NCBI RefSeq assembly: GCF_039655775.1
Contig: NZ_JBBYXJ010000001.1
Location: 1,883,501 to 1,947,500, forward strand
Reading direction: 5' to 3'
Source: Iodidimonas sp. SYSU 1G8
Lineage (GTDB): Bacteria; Pseudomonadota; Alphaproteobacteria; SMXS01
Length of the DNA: 64,000 nt
The notes beneath the pieces were generated by a model that was not told the DNA's origin, did no database searches, and saw only the letters and a list, made by a program, of their open reading frames with translations. Of this stretch, positions 38,267 to 46,601 are shown one piece after another. Positions within the stretch are counted from its first letter, which is position 1. Every line of letters begins with the position of its first letter. The translations under genes were made by a program, and so were the position numbers.

Positions 38267-39595
38267 CTAATACCAGGTAGGCACGAGGTAGCCGTCATCG
38301 GCAAGGGACGGCGGTCTGACGCCCTTGCCGAGAACGACGCGAATCTCTTGCGCGGCGGCGCCCTCGTCGCCCTCCGCCGGCGCGGTCACGAAGCTGATGA
38401 TCGGCTCGCCGCGGTCCTTGACCCAGGGCGCGAGCTGACGGCCGATGGCATCGGCTCTGGCTCGGGCCAGTTCGCCAACGGCGGGATCGCGCACCGCGAC
38501 GATGTAGACCGGACCGCTGGTCAGGCCGATCGCCGCGCCGACGCGGCGCAGCACCCCATCTCCGGCCGGATCGAGCGTGGCGGTGCCGGGCTCGAAATAG
38601 GCATCGCCGGGCAGGCGGACGACAAGGGACGCGCCGGCATCCTCGATGGAGAGCATCTTTGTCGCCACATCGCCCTGCAGCACCGAGCGCACCTTGCCCG
38701 GCACCAGATCGGGAACCGGCTGCAATTCGGCCCTGAGTGCCGCGACCAGGTCTTCCTCCGGCTCCGAGGCGACCGTGCCGGGCGCGCCCTCGCCGAAGAT
38801 CAGCAGCGCGATGGCCAGTGATACCGCGATGAACAGCACGCCGCCGAGCAGCATGGTGAACGGGTTCAGATAGGCCAGCACCTTGTGGGCATTGCCTTGC
38901 AGGGCCGATCCGACCGATGCGTTCTCCCGGCCCGGTCCTTCCTTGCGGATCGCCGCGAGCAGCCGTTCCCGATACTGCACCAGCAGCAGCGGCCCGCGCG
39001 GATCCGCCCGGAGCGGCCCCTCGAAGCCCAGCGCCAGCGCCACATAGATCAGCTCGAGCAGTTCGTAGTCGCGATCGGGCGCCACGAGCACTTCATCCAG
39101 AAGATCGAATACCCGCTGTCCGTGACCGCGCGGGTCGCGGACCGGTCCGGCCAGCGGTTGCTGCCGCCATTCGGCCTTGCCCGGCCAAGGCCCATTCAGG
39201 GCGATATCGTCGACCAGGGCGCACAGAACATGATCGGCGGAATGTTCGGTCGGATCGTCCACATCACTGCGGGCGATGGCGGCCCTGAACTTCTGGATGG
39301 CACGCTGGGCGTCGCCGCGGATGTCCCGCAGCGAATGCAACTGGTCGGGCGTCTCGCGCATGCGCTGCACGAAGGCAAGGACCGGCACCGCCGCGACAAG
39401 CAGGGGATTGCCCTGCTTGAGATTGACCGCGATCCGGCCGAAGACGAGTGTCTCCAGCGCCGGTTCCTCGACCGCCGGCTCCGCCATGCCGCCGATCACG
39501 AACGGATTGGGGCCACTCGGTTCCGGACGAGCGGCACGGCGAACGCCGGGGGCGCCCTGCTCGTCGTCTTGGCCGAATGGCTCGTTGGACTTCAT
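38267..39595 (-). CDS. tssL: TssL-like protein (DotU domain plus OmpA-like tail)
   Basis: 442-residue inner-membrane protein. A disordered Pro-rich start is followed by a DotU domain: NPLLVAAVPVLAFVQRMR, HVLCALVDDIALNGPW, and LLELIYVALALGFEG. One membrane helix (LLGGVLFIAVSLAIALLIFG) comes next, then a periplasmic OmpA-like region starting YFEPGTATLDPAGDGVLRRVG. In T6SS it joins TssM and TssJ in the membrane complex and binds peptidoglycan. No tssM, tssJ, tssB/C or hcp gene is in this window. The OmpA part is divergent, so peptidoglycan binding is uncertain. Confidence 0.85.
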   Translation of the reverse strand: MKSNEPFGQDDEQGAPGVRRAARPEPSGPNPFVIGGMAEPAVEEPALETLVFGRIAVNLKQGNPLLVAAVPVLAFVQRMRETPDQLHSLRDIRGDAQRAIQKFRAAIARSDVDDPTEHSADHVLCALVDDIALNGPWPGKAEWRQQPLAGPVRDPRGHGQRVFDLLDEVLVAPDRDYELLELIYVALALGFEGPLRADPRGPLLLVQYRERLLAAIRKEGPGRENASVGSALQGNAHKVLAYLNPFTMLLGGVLFIAVSLAIALLIFGEGAPGTVASEPEEDLVAALRAELQPVPDLVPGKVRSVLQGDVATKMLSIEDAGASLVVRLPGDAYFEPGTATLDPAGDGVLRRVGAAIGLTSGPVYIVAVRDPAVGELARARADAIGRQLAPWVKDRGEPIISFVTAPAEGDEGAAAQEIRVVLGKGVRPPSLADDGYLVPTWY

Positions 39596-39668
39596 GGCCC
39601 CTCAGTATTTCGTCCGGCGACAGGTATGGCCGGAACCGATGTAAACACGCGATGCTGTTCTGCGCCGC

Positions 39669-40769
39669 TCACAAATCCGCGTTCTGAAGCTGGCGCAGAC
39701 GGTCTTCGTATCCGCGCCGGAAATCCGACATGAATGAACTCCGATCGAGATCGGCGATGTCCCGTTCGAGCTGCTCGAAATAAGCGCGGTAGGTGTCCCA
39801 GGCGGCCGCCTTCTTGCCGCCCGCCGTCACGATCGACATGGTGCTGCGTTTGCCCAGCAGTTCCTCGATCTCGTCGGGATTGAGCCGCCCCACGAGACCG
39901 GCCAGGGCGCGGTGCATTCCCGACAGCACAGCCATCTGATGCCGCTTCACGTCGCGGAAGGTCGCCTCGACAGCTTCCTCTGACGCCAGATACCCCTTCT
40001 GGTCGCTCCGGAGCAGCCGGACCGCCAGTTCGTCGGGCATCAGCGACTTGAACGGATTGTTATTGGCCGGCGTCACCATGGTCTGTTCCGCCCGAAACTG
40101 CGCCTTCACGACCGACCTGTCGCGCAGCAGATCATAGACATGGGTGATGATCTGACGGTAGAGGCGGCCGGCCCGCCGCAGGATGGCCGTCGCATCGCCT
40201 CCAGCCATGGTGGAGGGATCAAGATCGGCGCCTTCGAGGAAAGCAGCCAGCGAGCCGCCTGTGGGGATCGGCGCCGGGCGCGCCGCCGCCGCGGGGATGG
40301 GCGCCGGTTCCGGTTCGCCAAACGGGTTGCTCGCCGCGGCGGGGGGAATACTGGAATGGGTCGCCGCTGCCCGGTCAGCGGCCGGGATGCGTTCCTGACC
40401 GGGCCATGGATCCCGTGAGACAGGCGACGAAACCGGCGGCCGCGACGATGTTTCCACCAAGACTGTCAGCTCATATTCACCGATCCTGACGGAGTCCTGA
40501 TGCTCGACCTCGATCCGCGCGCCGCGTTCCAGCCGCTGGGTTTCGCCGTTGAGGAAGATGCCATTGGCGCTGAGATCGGTCACGAAGACCCGTCCGTCCG
40601 CCAGGGTGATCTGGCAGTGCTGACGTGACAACAGCCGCGCCCGGTCATCGAGCACCCAATCGCAATCCGGCGCGCGGCCCAAAATCATGGCGCCTTCTTC
40701 CAGCGTCCGTTCGGTCGCGCCGCTGATATCGTCGCCAGCCCGGACGAGACGCAATCGCACCCAAGTCAA
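39669..40769 (-). CDS. FHA-domain protein, T6SS TagH/ImpI-like
   Basis: 366-residue protein. The N-terminal FHA domain has its phosphothreonine pocket in order: GRAPDCDW, SRQHC, then DLSANGIFLNG. A Pro/Ala-rich linker follows, and the C-terminal half (AWDTYRAYFEQLERDIADLD) matches the TagH/VasC-type domain. TTG at 40769 is the start: AGGAGAAG lies seven bases before it and the FHA domain begins at once; the open frame upstream antisense-overlaps nothing useful but overlaps the TPR gene. In T6SS this protein is phosphorylated by PpkA to trigger assembly. It is operonic with tssL and the phosphatase. Confidence 0.85.
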   Translation of the reverse strand: MTWVRLRLVRAGDDISGATERTLEEGAMILGRAPDCDWVLDDRARLLSRQHCQITLADGRVFVTDLSANGIFLNGETQRLERGARIEVEHQDSVRIGEYELTVLVETSSRPPVSSPVSRDPWPGQERIPAADRAAATHSSIPPAAASNPFGEPEPAPIPAAAARPAPIPTGGSLAAFLEGADLDPSTMAGGDATAILRRAGRLYRQIITHVYDLLRDRSVVKAQFRAEQTMVTPANNNPFKSLMPDELAVRLLRSDQKGYLASEEAVEATFRDVKRHQMAVLSGMHRALAGLVGRLNPDEIEELLGKRSTMSIVTAGGKKAAAWDTYRAYFEQLERDIADLDRSSFMSDFRRGYEDRLRQLQNADL

Positions 40770-40839
40770 ACCACTTCTCCTCTCTGTTGCCGCCCCAGGC
40801 CTGTTTGGCCCGCTTGCCCGCCCGTCATCCCGAACCGCA

Positions 40840-42978
40840 TCATGACGCCCCCAGCAATCCCATCTCGCGCAACCGTATCCGCCGCCGTTCGCGGTCGGCG
40901 TCCAGATCGGCGACCAGCATCCGGTATTCGGGAAGGTCGCGCAATGACGCCAGTGCCGGATCCCATGCCACACCCGAGATGCCGGGAAAGCGCTGGGAGA
41001 CGGCCTGACGCAGCGCGGCCATCGCCTGCGCTGCGTCACCACTAAGGGCCGCGATCCGGGCATCGAGATAGATGAAATACGGGTGCTCGAATCCCATCTC
41101 GCGCTGGCGAGCCAGGTACCGCCGCGCGCCTTCGAGCAACGGGGCGGCACCGGCCTCATCGCCCACCGCACGCTTGGCGGCGGCAAGGGTCAGCGCCGGC
41201 ATGGACGCGGGCGTGCGCCCGTAAAGCGGCCCCGCTCCATCGGACGAGAGCAGTTCGTAGGGCTTGAGCACGTCGATCGCGCCGGACGGGTTGCCCACCG
41301 CCAGTTCCGCATCGGCGAGCGCGAAGGCCCGGTCCGGATTGGCCGGTTCGGCCGCGAACAGATGCCGCGCCTCGACCAGCGCGTCGGCGGCCCTGCCCTG
41401 GGCCAGACGAACGTCGCCCTTGCCCTGGTCGAACCAGCGCTCGGCTTCCGCGGTGGCGCCCAGATCCAGATAAGCCATGCCGAGCATCAGCCTGATGCGC
41501 TCGTCCGCGGGTCCGCTCTTGTTCGCCCGAAGGAGCAACTGGATCGCATCGACCGGCCGCCATTCATCCGCCAGCCGCGCGCCGCGCGCCGCGAGCAGGT
41601 TGATGTTCCCGGGGTAGAGCCGGTCGAGACGGTCGAGCAGCGTATCGGCCTCGAGCCGCCGGTCGCGCAAGGCCAGGAACCGGGACATGTTGAGGCCGAT
41701 CGCCAGATTGTCGGGTTCGAGCTCGTAGGCGCGCTGCAGCTGCGGCACTGCTTCGGCCAGCCGATTCCGCGCGGCGTAGGCCTGATAGAGCCAGAGGCGC
41801 GCCCTTGCCAGGGCCGGCTTGCGCTCGACGGCTTTCTTCAGCTTGGTGATCGCCTGATCCGCATGGCCGGAGGCGAGGTCGATGAGGCCCGAGACCGCGT
41901 GGCCTTCGGCCAGGGCCGGGTCGATCTCCAGCGCCCGCGCCGCATAGGGCCGGGCGCGGGCCAGCGCATCCTCGAGCGGAACGGTTCCGTAAGTGGACCA
42001 TCCCTTGCCTTGAAGCAGATAGGCCTCGGCCATGGCGGCATGAGCCTGGGCCAGCCTGGGGTCGCGAGCCAGCGCCTGTTCAAGCGCCGTGATCGCGGTG
42101 GCGAGGGATTCCGGCGTCCGCTGCGTCAGCTTGGCGCGCCCGGTCTCCAGCAGTTTGCGCGCGGCGGCGCCATAGGCGTTCTTGCCGGTCGCCAGATCGC
42201 CCATTCCCTCCTCCGGCGCGGGCGGCGTGATCGCCTTGCGGATGTCCTCGACAATGGCCTGCGACAGGTCGTCCTGGACGGAGAGCATGTCGCTGACATC
42301 CCGGTTGAACGTCTTCGCCCACAGCTGGACGCCGCGTTCGGTATCCACCAGCTGGGCCATGACCCGCAGCCGGTTGCCGACCCGCTGGACGCTGCCATCC
42401 AGCACCACGGGGACGCGGTATTTTTCACCAATGGCGGCCAGATCCTGATTGTCGTCCGGCTTGAGCGAGGCGGTCCCGGCCACCACCTTCAATCCGCCGA
42501 GGCGGGTCAGCCGGTTGCGTACCTCGGCCGTGAGGGCCCGCGACACGCCTTCCTGCTCGGGCTCCACAGACAGATTGGCGAAGGGCAGCACCGCCATGGC
42601 GCCAACGGTCAGCGTGCCGTCTCCCTCGTCGCCATCCCGGCTCTGGAAGTCGTAGTAGAGATAGCCGCAGATGACGAGCAGCGCGACCAGCACCAGGTAA
42701 TCGCCAACCCGGACAGGCGATGTCGCGACACTACGGTGCGGTTCGGACTCATGCGTTCGGCGCAGCCCTTCGGGCGTCATCTCGAACGCCCAGGCGACGA
42801 GCATGGTGATGGGCAGACCGATGCCCAGCATGACGAAAACGAAGGAATTCGACCAGGACGGCAAATGGAAGGCGACGACGAGCTGGTCCGCGAGCTGGAT
42901 CAGGAACCAACCGACCACAAGGTAGGCGCCGGCGACCCGGATCACGTTACGCCGCTTGAGTTCGTTGATAAACTTCAC
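40840..42978 (-). CDS. Membrane-anchored TolB-like / TPR protein
   Basis: 712-residue protein. The N-terminus (FINELKRRNVIRVAGAYLVVGW) and a second helix near 45-65 form a two-span membrane anchor common to adenylate-cyclase-linked TPR proteins; a third helix lies near 90-110. A TolB-N-like domain follows (VLPFANLSVEPEQEG, VVLDGSVQRVGNRLRVMAQL), then about ten TPR-like repeats to the C-terminus. No cyclase or kinase domain is present. It probably acts as a periplasm-facing scaffold, upstream in an operon with FHA, TssL and PP2C. Exact role unknown. Confidence 0.82.
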   Translation of the reverse strand: MKFINELKRRNVIRVAGAYLVVGWFLIQLADQLVVAFHLPSWSNSFVFVMLGIGLPITMLVAWAFEMTPEGLRRTHESEPHRSVATSPVRVGDYLVLVALLVICGYLYYDFQSRDGDEGDGTLTVGAMAVLPFANLSVEPEQEGVSRALTAEVRNRLTRLGGLKVVAGTASLKPDDNQDLAAIGEKYRVPVVLDGSVQRVGNRLRVMAQLVDTERGVQLWAKTFNRDVSDMLSVQDDLSQAIVEDIRKAITPPAPEEGMGDLATGKNAYGAAARKLLETGRAKLTQRTPESLATAITALEQALARDPRLAQAHAAMAEAYLLQGKGWSTYGTVPLEDALARARPYAARALEIDPALAEGHAVSGLIDLASGHADQAITKLKKAVERKPALARARLWLYQAYAARNRLAEAVPQLQRAYELEPDNLAIGLNMSRFLALRDRRLEADTLLDRLDRLYPGNINLLAARGARLADEWRPVDAIQLLLRANKSGPADERIRLMLGMAYLDLGATAEAERWFDQGKGDVRLAQGRAADALVEARHLFAAEPANPDRAFALADAELAVGNPSGAIDVLKPYELLSSDGAGPLYGRTPASMPALTLAAAKRAVGDEAGAAPLLEGARRYLARQREMGFEHPYFIYLDARIAALSGDAAQAMAALRQAVSQRFPGISGVAWDPALASLRDLPEYRMLVADLDADRERRRIRLREMGLLGAS

Positions 42979-43429
42979 CGCGTCAGATTCCCCCAGGGAC
43001 CGGTCAAGTACGCTCGTCCTGATAACCCCCGATACTATATGCGATAATTTTCAAGGTGGGTAGCGCTCGTCAACGGAGCGCCGCGAACCGAATCCCTTGG
43101 CCACGAGGCATTGATTCGCCCCGGTAACGATATTTGCATACAATCTGTCGACGGCCGTGATGGTTTTGGAGCGGGCGCGCCTCCTCCTCTATCCATCTGG
43201 ATACAAAGGACAAACTTGGACTTTGTTTCGCTTCGGAGGATGGCCTCACGGCTCTTCATGACAAAGACCATTTACGATCCGCACGCGATAGCCGATCATT
43301 CCCACGCTCAGTACTGACCAGAACGTTGCGAACAGCCGGATGCCTTGGCGCGGCAGCTGTTCGCGGGGTCTGTATCGGCCGGTTGGCAACCGTTGTCGCA
43401 TCCGCTCGAATCGCCTATTGGGGGTATCC
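42979..43429. other. Intergenic region, no supported gene
   Basis: 451-bp divergent spacer between the TolB-like/TPR gene and the LysM lipoprotein gene. AT content rises near 43020-43050 and 43125-43150, as expected for promoters on each side. Short open frames exist but lack ribosome sites and family features. No tRNA-like or clear hairpin structure was found. Confidence 0.5.
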
Positions 43430-44569
43430 GTGTCGTATCATTCCAGACTGCTTCTCACCGCTTCGGTCATGGCTCTGTTAACCGCCTGCGCGTCCAAGCA
43501 GGAAGCGGCTCCCCCGCCGCCGCCGCCGCCGCCGGTGGTCGAAGCCGCGCCGGTGGCCGCGGCCCCGGTCGTGCAGGCGCCGGTTTACACCGCCACCCCG
43601 GGCCTCAAGCCGCGCGAAAGGTTCCGCGAGGCGCTGAAGCAGCTCGAGACCGGACAGGAAGGCCAGGCGAAGGCGGAGTTGCACGCCTATATCGCGGAAG
43701 TGCCCGACAACAAGCGGGCCCAGGCGCTGCTGTCCCAGATCGAGATGCCCATCGACCAGTATTTCCCGCCCGAGAACTTCACCGTCACCGTCGCGACCGG
43801 CGAGACGCTGTCGACGCTGGCGCAGACCTTCCTGGGCGACGCGCTGAAATTCTACGCGCTGGCCCGCTACAACGGCATCGCCAATCCCAGCCAGGTGTCG
43901 GTCGGCCAGTCCCTGAAGATTCCGCGCACCCCCGCCTCGCTCGCCGCCAAGGATGCGCGCGAGAACGGCTTGGCCGCCCCGCCGGTCACCACCGCCGAAG
44001 CCGGCGATGCCGCGCTGCTCGAGCCCGAGCCTTCGGCACCGCAAAAATCGATGCCCACGGCCAAGGGCGCGACCAAGGGCGCCGTCGAGAAGGTGCGAGC
44101 GCTGGCCGCCGCGGGGGACAGCGAGGGAGCGATCAAGGAGATCGAGGCCCAGAAGCTGGGCAGCAGCGGCCTCAGCCCGGCCGACACCACCTTCGTCGCC
44201 GACACCTACATGGCCAGCGCCCGCGTCCTGAAGGGGTCGAACCCGGCCCTTGCCGCCAGCCGCGCCCAGAAGGCGGGCGATCTCTATCTGGCGACGGGCG
44301 ACAAACCGGACAAGGCGCTCGATGCCGCGGAACTGGCGTCGTCGCTGAACCCGGGCGGGGCACAGACCCAGAAGCTGCTGACCACCGCGAAGGCCGCCGC
44401 GGCCGACCGCTACTATCGCAACGGCCTGTCGGCCTTCCGCCGGCAGGAACTGGACAAGGCCATCCAGAACTGGGACAGGGTGCTGCAGATCGATCCGACC
44501 CACGAAAACGCGGCCTTGCAGCGCGCCCAGGCCGTGGAACTGAAGGAAAAACTCTCCAAGCTGCGGTAA
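43430..44569 (+). CDS. LysM and TPR lipoprotein
   Basis: 379-residue lipoprotein. GTG 43430 follows GGGGG and starts a signal peptide with lipobox LLTAC, so Cys would be lipidated. An Ala/Pro tract (eight prolines in a row) follows, then a TPR-like segment, a LysM domain (NFTVTVATGETLSTLAQTFL ... VGQSLKIPR) that would bind peptidoglycan, and helical repeats to the end. The frame opens 30 codons earlier without a good site. It is convergent with the TPR lipoprotein at 44631 and probably works with it at the cell wall. Confidence 0.82.
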   Translation: MSYHSRLLLTASVMALLTACASKQEAAPPPPPPPPVVEAAPVAAAPVVQAPVYTATPGLKPRERFREALKQLETGQEGQAKAELHAYIAEVPDNKRAQALLSQIEMPIDQYFPPENFTVTVATGETLSTLAQTFLGDALKFYALARYNGIANPSQVSVGQSLKIPRTPASLAAKDARENGLAAPPVTTAEAGDAALLEPEPSAPQKSMPTAKGATKGAVEKVRALAAAGDSEGAIKEIEAQKLGSSGLSPADTTFVADTYMASARVLKGSNPALAASRAQKAGDLYLATGDKPDKALDAAELASSLNPGGAQTQKLLTTAKAAAADRYYRNGLSAFRRQELDKAIQNWDRVLQIDPTHENAALQRAQAVELKEKLSKLR

Positions 44570-44630
44570 ACCCTGAGGCGAGGCGCGCGGCGCCGCGCAC
44601 GCATGCCGGACCGAGGCGCGGCCGATCGTT

Positions 44631-45575
44631 CTATCTGGCCGGAATCTTGCCCAGGGTTTCGCGCATCTTGCGTGCCTGCAGCAGGCTGCGCTTGGTCTGC
44701 AGGTGATCGGGGTTGTACTCAAGGGCGCGCGTCAGCAAGGCGATCGCCTGATCCACGTCCGAGCTCATCATGGCGAGGCCCTCGCTGTACAGCTTGAGCC
44801 CGAGTTCGCCGCGCACCGCCTGCGCCTTTTCCGCGATAGCCGGCTTTTCCGCCTCGGTCGCCATTTCGGCCGCCGTGTCCAGATAGGTCAGGGCCTCCTG
44901 ATAATTGCCGCGCCGGCGGCTTTCGCCGGCCAGTCCGAGATAGCCCTGTTTGCGGTAGTCCAGCGCGGCCTTGTGATCGGGATTGCGCTTGAGAAACTGG
45001 TCGGCCGTGTCGATGACCTTCCGGTAGTCGCCCTTCTTGAGCGACACGTTCGCCCTGGCCTCGAACTCTTCGCTGGTATCCTGCGCGCGCGCCAGCGACG
45101 CCCTGTATTCGGCCATCGCCTTGTCGTCCTTGCGGCCCTGATTGGCGAGGGCGATGATCCGGTCGATCTGGCGCAGCCGGTCGCGCGCCGCTATGTCGCC
45201 GCCATCCAGCAACAGCAATTTCAGATAGGCGGCCTGCGCCTGTTTCCACTGCTTGCGCTCAAAGGCCGCGTCGGCCTCGGCGCGCAATCCGGCGCGGCGG
45301 GCATCGAGGGCTTCGGTCAGATCGGCGATCCGCGCGCGGGCTTCCTCGTCCTGCGGCGCGGCGGCGGCGACGATGCGCCATTGCCGCAGCGCCTCGACCA
45401 TGTCGCCCGCGGCCTCGAGCTGCTTCGCGGCGTCCTTGCGCGCCCCGACGAAATCGGCCAGCGCCGCATCGGTGCGGGGCGCGACCGAAACCGGCGCCAC
45501 GTCGTTACCGCCGCATGCGGCGAGGAGCAGCATGACGGCGACCACCGGCCACAGACGGATCATCATGCCCTTCAC
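44631..45575 (-). CDS. TPR lipoprotein
   Basis: 314-residue predicted lipoprotein with lipobox LLAAC in MIRLWPVVAVMLLLAACGGN, then charged helical TPR-like repeats. The GTG at 45575 overlaps the stop of the deacetylase gene in a GTGA arrangement; ATGs at 45566 and 45563 are close alternatives with AAGGGC before them. It is the last gene of the kinase-deacetylase-lipoprotein operon and likely sits in the periplasm on the outer or inner membrane. Partner unknown. Confidence 0.8.
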   Translation of the reverse strand: MKGMMIRLWPVVAVMLLLAACGGNDVAPVSVAPRTDAALADFVGARKDAAKQLEAAGDMVEALRQWRIVAAAAPQDEEARARIADLTEALDARRAGLRAEADAAFERKQWKQAQAAYLKLLLLDGGDIAARDRLRQIDRIIALANQGRKDDKAMAEYRASLARAQDTSEEFEARANVSLKKGDYRKVIDTADQFLKRNPDHKAALDYRKQGYLGLAGESRRRGNYQEALTYLDTAAEMATEAEKPAIAEKAQAVRGELGLKLYSEGLAMMSSDVDQAIALLTRALEYNPDHLQTKRSLLQARKMRETLGKIPAR

Positions 45576-46597
45576 CGCAGATCGAGGGTGACGCGCACGG
45601 TCACGTACTTCTTGAAGTCCGCCAGCGTGTCGTCGGAATAGACCATGTCGCGCCGCAGCAGCAGCGGATCGGCGAAGGCGGGATTGGCGCCGCGCTGCAC
45701 GGTGGCCGCGGTCACGTAGCCGCGTTCGGCGAGGACGGACAGCACCGTGGGGCTGGTGTCGCCATACGGATAGGCGAAGTGCCTGACCTTCGCGCCCAGC
45801 TTGGCCTCGATGGCCGTCTCGGGCACCGATACCTCGCGCGCGACGCGCTCCTGGTAGGCCGTGCCGGCGCTCTCGTTCGGCAGCAGCGCCATGCTGGTAT
45901 GAGTCTTGGAGTGGGACTGGATGTCGATGACGCCGCTGTCGCGCATTTCCTTCATCTGGTCCCAGGTCAGCGCCATGCCCGTGCCGGTGAAATCCGAATA
46001 GACATAGATGGTGGCGGGAAAGCCGTACTTGCGCAGGATCGGATAGGCGACCTCGTAGGACGACCGGTATCCGTCATCGATGGTGATGACCACCGCCTTC
46101 GGCGGCAGCGCCTTGCGGCCATTGAGGAAATCGTCCATGTCGGCCAGCCGCACCACCTGATAGCCGTTCTCCTTCAGATAGGCCATCTGCTGCTCGAACG
46201 CGTTCTGCGAGACTTCCATCTTGTTGCGCGCGCGGCTGCCGGCGCCGAACTGGTGGTAACACAGAATCGGCACCACCTGATATCCGTCCGGGTCGATGGC
46301 CCACTGGGTACCGGCCTTGAGCGGAATGACCATGATCTGGCCCGGCGTCGGCTTTTCCACCCGACTGGCGGCGGCGACCGCCGGAGCGAGCCGCTCGTCG
46401 TTCAGATAGGTCTTGGCGAGCGACTGCACCGTATCCGTCGCGCTGGCCCGAACCAGGACGAAATCATCCGTGCGCGCGACGATCGTGTCACGCGGGCGCT
46501 CGACCTGAATCTGCTCGGTCGCGCATCCGGCCAGCGCGAGCAGGGTCGCCGCGCACACCGCCCGCCGCACGAAGCCGCCCACCGGCAACGCCGCCAT
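45572..46597 (-). CDS. LysM plus NodB polysaccharide deacetylase lipoprotein
   Basis: 341-residue lipoprotein with lipobox ALAGC. A LysM-like module (FVLVRASATDTVQSLAKTYL to GQIMVIPL) is followed by a NodB deacetylase domain: ITIDDGY gives the catalytic and metal Asp pair, SHSKTH the H-x3-H metal site, and FAYPYGD the next motif. It would remove acetyl groups from peptidoglycan or another cell-wall-bound glycan at the membrane. It starts 5 bases after the kinase stop, so the two are cotranscribed. LysM placed before NodB in one lipoprotein is less common. Confidence 0.86.
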   Translation of the reverse strand: MAALPVGGFVRRAVCAATLLALAGCATEQIQVERPRDTIVARTDDFVLVRASATDTVQSLAKTYLNDERLAPAVAAASRVEKPTPGQIMVIPLKAGTQWAIDPDGYQVVPILCYHQFGAGSRARNKMEVSQNAFEQQMAYLKENGYQVVRLADMDDFLNGRKALPPKAVVITIDDGYRSSYEVAYPILRKYGFPATIYVYSDFTGTGMALTWDQMKEMRDSGVIDIQSHSKTHTSMALLPNESAGTAYQERVAREVSVPETAIEAKLGAKVRHFAYPYGDTSPTVLSVLAERGYVTAATVQRGANPAFADPLLLRRDMVYSDDTLADFKKYVTVRVTLDLR

Positions 46598-46601
46598 GAG
46601 A

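Noticed and set aside
39669-41186. N-terminal extension of the FHA gene to 505 residues
   Set aside because: The extra 139 codons overlap the upstream TPR gene and lack family similarity, whereas TTG 40769 has a good ribosome site right before the FHA domain.
43111-43317. Possible 68-residue gene in the 42979-43429 spacer
   Set aside because: No ribosome site and unusual composition; nothing recognisable.
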